Shown piece after piece: positions 1 through 5,468 of a stretch of 6,720 nt of DNA. Positions within the stretch are counted from its first letter, which is position 1; each line of letters opens with the position of its first letter. The stretch lies in contig JAOTWK010000192.1 in the NCBI GenBank assembly GCA_029862935.1, positions 1-6,720 of the forward strand. The letters are read 5' to 3'. The DNA comes from Gemmatimonadota bacterium. GTDB lineage: Bacteria > Gemmatimonadota > Gemmatimonadetes > Gemmatimonadales > GWC2-71-9. The notes below the pieces were generated by a model, which worked only from the letters and a program-made list of their open reading frames with translations, did not search any database and had not been told where the DNA came from. The position numbers and the translations under genes are program-made.

Positions 1-306
1 GGCCGCGACAATCAGGGGATCGTTGACGGTCTCGAACAAACCGAAGAATCCCACGCGATCGTGATGGGTCTGGTTGTGGAGGTGGTTGACGATGGCGGCG
101 ATTCGGCCGACGACCCGTCCGTCACGTTCCGCCAGGAAGTACCCGGCCTCGCCGTGATCGAAGAACGGGTTTCTGCTCTTCGACAACAACGCCCGAACGT
201 CCCGCCGGAGCGGTGGGGCCCACAAGGCGTCATCGGCGTAGTGCCGATACGGGAAGTCGATAAAGGCCTTGAGGTCGCGGGATGTCCGGACCGGTCGTAC
301 GTGCAC
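1..306 (-). CDS. GNAT-like N-acyltransferase family protein, N-terminal part (runs off left edge)
   Basis: Reading leftward from a GTG at 306-304 gives 102 uninterrupted codons to the window edge, so the C-terminal part is missing. The translation begins VHVRPVRTSRDLKAF and continues with FPYRHYADDALWAPP (residues 18-32), NPFFDHGEAGYFLAERDGR (46-64) and VVGRIAAIVNHLHN (65-78). Strand pairs of the type YFLAERDGRVVGRIAA are characteristic of the N-terminal half of GNAT-fold acyltransferases. I recognise a large bacterial family of roughly 370-400 residues that starts this way, usually annotated only as an N-acetyltransferase-like or hypothetical protein. The acyl-CoA-binding loop would lie beyond the edge, so the activity cannot be read here. 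The gene follows the alpha-oxoamine synthase stop after one codon, in the same frame, so the two are surely co-transcribed. No clear Shine-Dalgarno precedes the GTG, which fits translational coupling. Coupling to a sphingoid-base enzyme makes a lipid N-acyltransferase role possible, but that is inference. Confidence 0.72.
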   Translation of the reverse strand, partial: MHVRPVRTSRDLKAFIDFPYRHYADDALWAPPLRRDVRALLSKSRNPFFDHGEAGYFLAERDGRVVGRIAAIVNHLHNQTHHDRVGFFGLFETVNDPLIVAA

Positions 307-309
307 GTG

Positions 310-1515
310 CTATATGACGCCCAACTCGCGGCCGATCTTCGCAAACGTCTCGAGGCAGTAGTCGATCTGTTCGGGCGCGTGCGTGGCCATCAAGCTCGTG
401 CGGAGCCGGCATTCAGTGGCGGCTACGGCTGGCGGGGCCACCGGATTGGTGAAGACGCCGGCATCGTACAATTTCCGCCAGAACATGAACGTCCGTTCCA
501 TCGAGCCGATGAGGACCGGAACGATGGGCGTCTGGGTCGGACCGATGTCGAACCCGAGGCTCCGGAATCCGTCCTGCAGTCGGTGAGTATTCTCCCAGAG
601 CCGCGCTCGGCGTTCCGGCTCCGATTGCAGCACCTCCAGCGCGGCGAGCACGCCGGCGGTGTTCGCCGGGGGCAGGGACGCGGTGAACATGAGCGGCCGG
701 CTGTGGTGCCGCAGGAAATGGGTGACGCTCTCTGGAGCTGCGACGAATCCACCGATCGACGCGAGCGACTTGGAGAACGTGCCGGCGATGAGGTCGACTT
801 CGTCGGAGAGCCTGAAATGAGCGGCTGTCCCGTCACCGTTGGGTCCGAGTACGCCCAGCGAATGGGCGTCGTCGACGGCGAGGGCGGCGCCGAACTTCCG
901 GGCGACCTGTAGCAGGCCCGGGACGTCGGCGATGTCACCCTCCATGGAGTACACCCCGTCCACGATGATCAGCGCTGCACGATCGCCCAGTTCCCGCTCC
1001 ATCTTCGATTCCAGGCTGGGAAGGTTGTTGTGCCTGAATCGGACTGTCTCGCCGTAACTCAACTTTGCCCCATCGACGATGGAGGCGTGGTCCAGCTTAT
1101 CGAGGTACACAACGTCATTTCGGGCCACCAGTCCCGCAATCAACCCGAGATTCGCGCTGTACCCCGTGGAGAAGACGAGGCAGGATTCCTTCCCGAGAAA
1201 CTCGGCGATGGCCTGCTCCAGCTGCCCGTGTAAATCGAGGGTGCCGTTCAAGAATCGGCTGCCGGTACAGCCCGAGCCGTAGCGCTTGAGGGCGCACTCC
1301 GCCGCCTCGAGAACCTTGGGGTGGTGCGTGAGACCAAGGTAGTTGTTGGAGCCCAGCATGATCCGCTTCTTGCCCTCGATCGTGACCACCGTGTCTTCCG
1401 ATTCGGAGATGGGCTTGAAATACGGATAGAGGCCGGCTGCCTCGACCTCGCGAGCCTTGGTGAACTGCCGGCACTTTTCAAACAACGCGACTTGTTGCAG
1501 TGTTTGGCTCGTCAC
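310..1515 (-). CDS. PLP-dependent alpha-oxoamine synthase, serine palmitoyltransferase-like
   Basis: This fold-type I PLP enzyme condenses an amino acid with an acyl thioester and releases CO2. The family includes serine palmitoyltransferase, 2-amino-3-ketobutyrate CoA ligase and 8-amino-7-oxononanoate synthase. From the GTG at 1515 the protein has 401 residues, normal for the family. Visible motifs are GSNNYLGLTHHPKV (55-68), YGSGCTGSRFLNGT (79-92), LDHASIVDG with the His that stacks on the PLP ring (H143), VDDAHSLGVLG with D215 and H218, and AGTFSKSLASIGGF with the Schiff-base Lys249. The cofactor residues all look intact. The ORF stays open upstream to an ATG at 1605, with another ATG at 1575. 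I prefer GTG 1515 because GAGGGA lies just ahead of it and homologues begin close to the LFEKCRQFTKAREV segment. Amino-acid and acyl specificity cannot be settled by eye. The serine palmitoyltransferase reading rests on overall resemblance and on the GNAT-like partner, and a KBL-like enzyme remains possible. The cytoplasmic product would be 3-ketosphinganine if the SPT reading is right. Confidence 0.88.
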   Translation of the reverse strand: MTSQTLQQVALFEKCRQFTKAREVEAAGLYPYFKPISESEDTVVTIEGKKRIMLGSNNYLGLTHHPKVLEAAECALKRYGSGCTGSRFLNGTLDLHGQLEQAIAEFLGKESCLVFSTGYSANLGLIAGLVARNDVVYLDKLDHASIVDGAKLSYGETVRFRHNNLPSLESKMERELGDRAALIIVDGVYSMEGDIADVPGLLQVARKFGAALAVDDAHSLGVLGPNGDGTAAHFRLSDEVDLIAGTFSKSLASIGGFVAAPESVTHFLRHHSRPLMFTASLPPANTAGVLAALEVLQSEPERRARLWENTHRLQDGFRSLGFDIGPTQTPIVPVLIGSMERTFMFWRKLYDAGVFTNPVAPPAVAATECRLRTSLMATHAPEQIDYCLETFAKIGRELGVI

Positions 1516-1550
1516 GTTCCCTCGAGAATGAGCTGGATATGTGACCAATA

Positions 1551-1594
1551 AGGGCCCTATGTAGCAACGACGCATCAAGTTACCGAGAGGGCCC
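1551..1594. repeat. Short direct repeat AGGGCCC ahead of the alpha-oxoamine synthase gene
   Basis: AGGGCCC occurs at 1551-1557 and again at 1588-1594, 37 bp apart. The first copy sits in a perfect 8-bp palindrome, AGGGCCCT. Both copies lie upstream of the preferred GTG start at 1515 and inside the alternative 5' extension. They could be a regulator site or chance in GC-rich DNA. No convincing -35/-10 pair was found on the minus strand here. Confidence 0.25.
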
Positions 1595-1629
1595 CTCCCA
1601 CACAAGACGCAAGAGGGATTCCAGGGCCA

Positions 1630-1673
1630 TGGGCCCCATCGGCTTGGACCACCGGTCGTTGCCCATCGGCCCA
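1630..1673. repeat. GC-rich repeat cluster in the divergent intergenic region
   Basis: CCCATCGGC is present at 1635-1643 and again at 1662-1670, a 27-bp period. TGGGCC at 1630-1635 can also pair with GGCCCA at 1668-1673. The cluster lies between the leftward lipid genes and the rightward tRNA gene, where promoters for both would be expected. A regulatory role is conjecture, and nothing else gene-like is visible between 1606 and 1799. Confidence 0.25.
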
Positions 1674-1737
1674 GGCCTCGCTTGCCGCTAATCCCAATCT
1701 ATTGCTATGCTTAGGCCTATTCCCCGGACCTGGGTGC

Positions 1738-1767
1738 TTATGGGGTACCAGGCTGGGGTGCTATCTT
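1738..1767 (+). promoter_or_regulatory. Possible promoter of the tRNA-Ala gene
   Basis: TATCTT at 1762-1767 matches four of six -10 consensus bases and would start transcription around 1774, about 26 bases ahead of the tRNA. The best -35 candidate, TTATGG at 1738-1743, is poor. A promoter must lie in this region because the upstream genes run the other way, but this exact pair is uncertain. Confidence 0.25.
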
Positions 1768-1799
1768 GTGGACCGGCCAGGATGAGAGAAAGCAGACAC

Positions 1800-1872
1800 G
1801 GGGCGTTAGCTCAGCTGGGAGAGCACTGCCTTTGCAAGGCAGGGGTCGCGGGTTCGAATCCCGCACGCTCCA
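1800..1872 (+). tRNA. tRNA-Ala (anticodon UGC)
   Basis: A complete cloverleaf can be folded by eye. The acceptor stem is GGGGCGT (1800-1806) with ACGCTCC (1865-1871), and the D-stem is GCTC/GAGC. The anticodon stem CTGCC/GGCAG encloses loop TTTGCAA, with anticodon TGC at 1833-1835. The T-stem GCGGG/CCCGC encloses loop TTCGAAT. The third acceptor pair is G3-U70, the classic identity element recognised by alanyl-tRNA synthetase, which independently confirms Ala. The discriminator base is A at 1872. The sequence then continues TGAGG, so the 3' CCA is not encoded and must be added enzymatically. The gene stands alone rather than inside an rRNA operon. UGC-anticodon tRNA reads GCA and, by wobble, other GCN codons. 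Confidence 0.97.
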
Positions 1873-1918
1873 TGAGGTCGAACATCAGCTCCCGGACTCG
1901 CCGGGGAGGTCGCCTCAT
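1872..1918 (+). terminator. Hairpin after the tRNA gene, possible terminator or processing structure
   Basis: Directly after the tRNA, CTCCCGG (1889-1895) can pair with CCGGGGAG (1901-1908, one bulged G) around loop ACTCG. An outer helix of ATGAGG (1872-1877) with CCTCAT (1913-1918) would enclose it. No T-tract follows, so it is not a canonical intrinsic terminator. It may end the tRNA transcript inefficiently or guide 3' trimming. Confidence 0.35.
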
Positions 1919-1928
1919 CGGCCGAGCG

Positions 1929-1957
1929 TTGACCCTCAGCGCCGGGGCGTCCATAAT
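1929..1957 (+). promoter_or_regulatory. Sigma-70-type promoter for sodA
   Basis: TTGACC at 1929-1934 and CATAAT at 1952-1957 each match five of six consensus bases and are separated by exactly 17 bp. Transcription would start near 1964, giving an untranslated leader of about 66 bases to the ATG at 2030. It is the best promoter match I see in the window. It gives sodA, and probably the peroxiredoxin gene after it, transcription independent of the tRNA gene. Confidence 0.72.
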
Positions 1958-1990
1958 TCCGCCCTGATCCACCCCCTCCGCCTACTCGCA

Positions 1991-2022
1991 GAACCTCTCG
2001 GGTTCGCCCGTGCAGCAAGGAG
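1991..2022 (+). promoter_or_regulatory. sodA leader: small hairpin and strong ribosome binding site
   Basis: AAGGAG at 2017-2022 stands seven bases before the ATG at 2030 and fixes the sodA start. Just upstream, CGGG-TTCG-CCCG (1999-2010) forms a four-pair stem with a UUCG tetraloop. It competes with a five-pair alternative, GAACC (1991-1995) with GGTTC (2001-2005). The ribosome binding site is clear. A regulatory role for the hairpins is only a possibility. Confidence 0.6.
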
Positions 2023-2029
2023 TCGACGC

Positions 2030-2641
2030 ATGCCCTTCACCCTGCCCCCTCTGCCGTACGCTTATGATGCCCTGGAGCCGCACGTCGACGAACGGACGAT
2101 GCAGATCCATCACGACAAGCACCACGCTGGCTACGTCAATAACCTGAACGCAGCACTCGAGTCCCACCCACAGCTCGCCGCGAAGTCCCTCGAAGCCTTG
2201 CTCGGCGGCCTTTCGGCCGTCCCCGAGACGATCCGCACGGCAGTGCGAAACAACGGTGGCGGGCACGCCAACCACTCGCTTTTCTGGGAAATCATGATGC
2301 CGGGGGGTGCCAAGGCGCCGGACGGACGGCTCGCCGAGGCGATCACCAAGGCGTTCGGTGGATTCGACGAGATGAAGGCGACGTTTAGCAAGGCAGCGCT
2401 CACGCGCTTCGGCAGCGGCTGGGCCTGGTTGAGCGTCGATGCGTCGGGCAAGCTGACGGTCGAGAGTACTCCCAACCAGGACACTCCGGTGATGGAGGGC
2501 CGCACGCCGGTGCTCGGCTGTGATGTTTGGGAACACGCGTACTACCTGAACTACCAGAATCGCCGTCCCGACTACGTTGCGGCGTGGTGGAACGTGGTCA
2601 ATTGGACCGAGGTAGCGAAGCGGTACCAGGCCGCCACCTAA
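2030..2641 (+). CDS. sodA: Superoxide dismutase, Mn-type of the Fe/Mn family
   Basis: The enzyme dismutates superoxide to oxygen and hydrogen peroxide. The 203-residue length is typical. All four metal ligands are visible: H27 in [10 protein letters not shown]82 in [11 protein letters not shown], and D165 and H169 in [11 protein letters not shown]. The N-terminal [16 protein letters not shown] and C-terminal WWNVVNW are family hallmarks. Glycines just before the second ligand (76-78) and Q150 in the NQDTPVM segment are the pattern expected of Mn enzymes rather than Fe enzymes, although metal choice is not certain from sequence. No signal peptide is present, so it acts in the cytoplasm. The frame stays open upstream across the tRNA gene, but ATG 2030 is certain from the AAGGAG seven bases before it and from the conserved N-terminus. 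It has its own near-consensus promoter, and a peroxiredoxin gene follows 41 bp after its TAA. Confidence 0.97.
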   Translation: MPFTLPPLPYAYDALEPHVDERTMQIHHDKHHAGYVNNLNAALESHPQLAAKSLEALLGGLSAVPETIRTAVRNNGGGHANHSLFWEIMMPGGAKAPDGRLAEAITKAFGGFDEMKATFSKAALTRFGSGWAWLSVDASGKLTVESTPNQDTPVMEGRTPVLGCDVWEHAYYLNYQNRRPDYVAAWWNVVNWTEVAKRYQAAT

Positions 2642-2682
2642 ACCGTCCAGCCCACGACGCGGACCCCGCGCGAGAACCGCCC

Positions 2683-3141
2683 ATGCCTTCGCCTGCCGTG
2701 GGATCAGCTGCTCCGGATTTCACCCTTGCCTCGACATCCGGAGCAGCGGTGACCCTCTCATCTCTGCGCGGGAACAATGTCCTCATCGCCTTCTTTCCAC
2801 TCGCGTTCACCGGTGTGTGCACCGCTGAGATGTGCGCCATTTCCGACCACTACGACCGCTTTCAGGAGGCCGGGACAGTGGTTCTGCCCATCAGTGTCGA
2901 TTCCATTCCGACTCTGAAAGAGTTCAAGAGCAAGGAAGGGATGACGGTCGATCTCTTGAGCGATTTCAAGCGCGAGGTGAGCCGTCGGTACGGGACGTTG
3001 TTGGAGGAGGCGTTCCTTTCCCGGCGGGCGTACTTCCTGCTCGATCGCACGGGAATCGTCCGGTGGTCCCACGTCGAGGCGGAGCTGGGGCACTCGCGCC
3101 CGGTCGACGAGTTGCTGACACGCATCGGCGAGCTTTCCTGA
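2683..3141 (+). CDS. Thioredoxin-fold peroxiredoxin, AhpE/BCP-like
   Basis: This thiol peroxidase reduces hydrogen peroxide or organic hydroperoxides. The 152-residue protein starts MPSPAVGSAAPDFTLAS, the usual peroxiredoxin opening. It carries the universal PxxxTxxC active site as P39-LAF-T43-GV-C46, with C46 the peroxidatic cysteine. The catalytic arginine is probably R115 in SRRAYFLLD. A second cysteine, C51, lies five residues after C46 (CTAEMC), the spacing of the resolving cysteine in BCP/PrxQ enzymes. The FFPLAFTGVC context resembles the AhpE group instead. An intramolecular disulfide recycled by thioredoxin is therefore plausible. The ATG at 2683 agrees with the family N-terminus, and the preceding Shine-Dalgarno is weak. 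The gene lies 41 bp after sodA on the same strand, so it is probably co-transcribed and removes the peroxide that the dismutase generates. No signal peptide is seen, so a cytoplasmic location is expected. Confidence 0.93.
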   Translation: MPSPAVGSAAPDFTLASTSGAAVTLSSLRGNNVLIAFFPLAFTGVCTAEMCAISDHYDRFQEAGTVVLPISVDSIPTLKEFKSKEGMTVDLLSDFKREVSRRYGTLLEEAFLSRRAYFLLDRTGIVRWSHVEAELGHSRPVDELLTRIGELS

Positions 3142-3149
3142 AGGATGAG

Positions 3150-3191
3150 CCGCGGCGTCCGAGCCTCCCGCGTCGGGTCGGCACCCCGCGG
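3150..3191 (+). terminator. GC-rich hairpin region after the peroxiredoxin gene
   Basis: CCGCGG at 3150-3155 can pair with CCGCGG at 3186-3191. Inside this, GCC (3163-3165) with GGC (3180-3182) and CCCG (3167-3170) with CGGG (3174-3177) form nested stems. There is no T-tract. It may end the sodA-peroxiredoxin transcript before the kinase operon, but the dense GC makes some pairing expected by chance. Confidence 0.3.
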
Positions 3192-3242
3192 AGGGGAACG
3201 GCTCCCGGATCGGTGGACGGCGACGTCTCTTCGCAGATAGGG

Positions 3243-3257
3243 TAAATTCCGCTCATG
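3243..3257 (+). promoter_or_regulatory. Possible -10 element placed for a leaderless kinase mRNA
   Basis: TAAATT at 3243-3248 fits the TANNNT form of a -10 element and ends six bases before the ATG at 3255, so transcription could start at the A of the ATG itself. No Shine-Dalgarno lies at a normal distance; the nearest candidate, AGGG at 3239-3242, is twelve bases away. No good -35 is seen. Confidence 0.4.
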
Positions 3258-4802
3258 TCCTCGGAGCCTGCCAGCGCTCACGCCGGTCTGACGGTCGTGG
3301 CGTCTGTCGCGCGATTGCTGTCGAGCGGCCTCGGGGTCGAGGAGGCCGTCACGGCCGCGGCCGCGCTCATGCATGAGCGGCTGCCGCTCGAGCGTATCCG
3401 GATCGTGCTTCGACGGCCGCACGACGCGTCGCTCTGGTTTGCGATCGAACCTACCCCACGTGCGGCGCCGAGCACTGTCGGGACCCTCGAGGCCGTTGAG
3501 CCGCTGTCCCCCACGGCGAAGACCTTCGATCTGATGCACCATGGCGAGCGGCTCGGCATCCTCGAAGCCCAAATGTCCCCGGGCACCGAGGGGTACGCGG
3601 ATCAAGCGCTGACGATTCTGGCGGACCTGCTCGCTCCATTCGTGGCTGCGATTCAGCTTTCCGAGCACCTGGCCTATGAGGTCGCCGTTCGGACGCGGGA
3701 GGTGGAAGAGCAGCGCCGCTTCACCGGTCTCATCATCGACAGTCTCCCAATCGGTCTGTACGTGGTCGACCGGGATTACCGTATCCAGATCTGGAATCGG
3801 AAGCGGGAAACCGGCACCCAGGGACTCCGGCGAGACGACGTGGTCGGGCGCCTTATCTTCGAGGTCCTGACCCGTCAGCCGGCCGATCAGTTGAAGGCGG
3901 AATTGGATACCGTGTTCGAGACCGGGCAGATCAGCCAGCTCGAGATCGAAGTCGCCGCAGGCGACGCATCGCGTTTTTTCCGCATCAGCAAGATCCCCAT
4001 GCGGCTCGATGGGGAGCGGGTCTCGCACGTCATCACCGTGGGTGAAGACGTCACCGAATGGCAGATCGCCCACCAACGGATCCTGCAAAGTGAAAAACTG
4101 GCCGCCATCGGCCAGCTGGCAGCGGGAATCATGCACGAGATCAACAATCCGCTGGCGACCATCGGGGCGTGTGCTGCGGCAATCGAGGGTCGCCTTGGCG
4201 AAGTAGCCGGCCCGGCGCGCGGTGCCTTGAAAGAATACTCGGACATCATCGACCACGAAGTCCAGCGATGTACTGCAATCGTCGATGGGCTGCTCGATTT
4301 CAGCCGCCCTCGAAAAGGCGGCAAGACCAAGGCTCCCGCGGATGTCAATGACCTGGTCGAGAATACGCTGTTCTTGCTGAAGCACCACCAGCGATTCAAA
4401 CGGCTCAAGGTAGTGCGCGAACTCGCAGCCGGACTGCCGTCGGTCACCGCCAATCCGGAGCAGCTGATTCAAGCCTTCATGGCGCTCATGCTCAACGCTC
4501 TCGACGCCATGGAACATCGCGACGGCAGCTTGACAGTTCGGACCCGCCAGAATGCACGCGGTGACGAGGTCGTGGTGGAATTCGAGGATACCGGGAGCGG
4601 CATCCCTCGCGCCGAGTTGTCGAAGATCTTCGAACCGTTCTATACCACGAAGCCCCAAGGGCGGGGCACCGGATTGGGCCTCTCGATCTGCTACGGCATC
4701 ATTGAGGATCACATGGGGCGGCTCGATGTGGAGAGCCACCCAGGGCTCGGCACCATCTTCCGGGTCGCGCTTCCGATCCACGGCAAAGGCGTTGCAGGAT
4801 GA
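3255..4802 (+). CDS. Soluble sensor histidine kinase with GAF and PAS domains
   Basis: This 515-residue kinase has no membrane segment and should sense a cytoplasmic signal. In order it shows a GAF-like region (about 10-135), a short helical linker with the run EVAVRTREVEEQRR (142-155), and a PAS domain (about 157-268) with SLPIGLYVVDRDYRIQIWN and a final VGEDVTEW. The dimerisation/phosphoacceptor helix has LAAIGQLAAGIMHEINNPLA with H294. The catalytic ATPase domain carries the N-box LMLNALDAM (N414), the G1 box DTGSGI (D445), the F-box FEPFYTTK and the G2 box GRGTGLGLS. All catalytic motifs are intact. HEINNPLA and FEPFYTTK are typical of the NtrB/ZraS/AtoS branch, which usually partners with NtrC-type regulators. 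Here the next gene is an OmpR-type regulator overlapping it by four bases (ATGA), which indicates translational coupling. The GAF domain lacks recognisable cofactor residues, so the signal is unknown. The start fits the beginning of the GAF fold. Confidence 0.93.
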   Translation: MSSEPASAHAGLTVVASVARLLSSGLGVEEAVTAAAALMHERLPLERIRIVLRRPHDASLWFAIEPTPRAAPSTVGTLEAVEPLSPTAKTFDLMHHGERLGILEAQMSPGTEGYADQALTILADLLAPFVAAIQLSEHLAYEVAVRTREVEEQRRFTGLIIDSLPIGLYVVDRDYRIQIWNRKRETGTQGLRRDDVVGRLIFEVLTRQPADQLKAELDTVFETGQISQLEIEVAAGDASRFFRISKIPMRLDGERVSHVITVGEDVTEWQIAHQRILQSEKLAAIGQLAAGIMHEINNPLATIGACAAAIEGRLGEVAGPARGALKEYSDIIDHEVQRCTAIVDGLLDFSRPRKGGKTKAPADVNDLVENTLFLLKHHQRFKRLKVVRELAAGLPSVTANPEQLIQAFMALMLNALDAMEHRDGSLTVRTRQNARGDEVVVEFEDTGSGIPRAELSKIFEPFYTTKPQGRGTGLGLSICYGIIEDHMGRLDVESHPGLGTIFRVALPIHGKGVAG

Positions 4803-5467
4803 AGATTCTCGTTGTCGAGGACGATCCGACCGTCGGCACCTACGTGCAGCGTGGCTTGGAGGAACATGGGCATCACGCCGATTTGGTCGATGATGGCCTC
4901 GAAGGACTGCGGCTGGCCTCCGGCGGACAGTATGACCTGATCGTCCTGGATCTCAGGCTCCCGAACATGACCGGCCTCGAAATGCTGCGGATGCTGCGGG
5001 ATCGTGGCAAGACGACCCCGATCCTCGTGCTCACGGCACAGGACGCGGTGGACTTCAAGGTCCAGGCACTTCGGGCCGGTGCCGACGATTACGTGACGAA
5101 ACCGTTCGCCTTCGAAGAATTCCTGGCACGAGTGGAGGCGCTGAGCCGGCGACCGCAGCAACTCCAACCCCCAACCCTGACCGTAGGCGACCTCGAGCTC
5201 GACACCGGCACGCATCGGGTGCGGCGTTCCGGTGCGGCGATCGATGTGACGCCTAAGGAGTACTCCGTCCTCGAGTACCTCATGCGGCACGCAGGCCGAG
5301 TGATGTCCCGCACGCTCATTACCGAGTATGCCTGGGATTACCACTTCGATCCGGGCACCAACGTGGTCGACGTCGTCATCAATCGCCTGCGCAAGAAAGT
5401 GGACGCCAAGCACAAGACCAAGCTGATCCACACCGTTCGCGGCGTGGGATATATGGTAAAGGAATAG
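4799..5467 (+). CDS. OmpR/PhoB-family response regulator
   Basis: This 222-residue DNA-binding regulator has a receiver domain (1-115) and a winged-helix output domain (about 125-220). The receiver has the acidic pair D8-D9, phosphoacceptor D51 in VLDLRLP, T79 in VLTA, Y98 in DDYVTKPF and K101, so phosphorylation chemistry should be intact. The output domain contains the conserved LTPKE-type segment as VTPKEYSVLEYLMRH, then the recognition-helix region NVVDVVINRLRKKVD and the closing IHTVRGVGYMVKE. It resembles the CusR/CopR/QseB group, but the target genes cannot be read from the protein. Its ATG overlaps the stop of the upstream soluble kinase, and its TAG is separated by one base from the next kinase gene. 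It is therefore made together with two potential phosphodonors. Confidence 0.96.
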   Translation: MKILVVEDDPTVGTYVQRGLEEHGHHADLVDDGLEGLRLASGGQYDLIVLDLRLPNMTGLEMLRMLRDRGKTTPILVLTAQDAVDFKVQALRAGADDYVTKPFAFEEFLARVEALSRRPQQLQPPTLTVGDLELDTGTHRVRRSGAAIDVTPKEYSVLEYLMRHAGRVMSRTLITEYAWDYHFDPGTNVVDVVINRLRKKVDAKHKTKLIHTVRGVGYMVKE

Positions 5468-5468
5468 C

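Noticed and set aside
61..912. 283-codon plus-strand frame
   Set aside because: It is antisense to the well-supported alpha-oxoamine synthase and GNAT-like genes and has no recognisable domain.
1870..1872. Encoded CCA at the tRNA 3' end
   Set aside because: These bases are C71, C72 of the acceptor stem and the discriminator A73. The following bases are TGA, so CCA is not encoded.
1800..1918. tRNA gene as an integration site of a mobile element
   Set aside because: No integrase gene, no duplicated tRNA 3' end and no compositional break is visible in the window.
1766..2029. 88-codon N-terminal extension of the superoxide dismutase frame
   Set aside because: It crosses the tRNA-Ala gene and ignores the clear AAGGAG and ATG at 2030, where the conserved dismutase N-terminus begins.
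2862..4781. 639-codon open frame on the minus strand, antisense to the peroxiredoxin and soluble kinase genes
   Set aside because: It spans two genes whose opposite-strand products have intact family motifs. Its translation is rich in Arg, His and Asp with no recognisable domain. It reflects third-position GC bias in the sense genes, and there is no sign of a separate gene.
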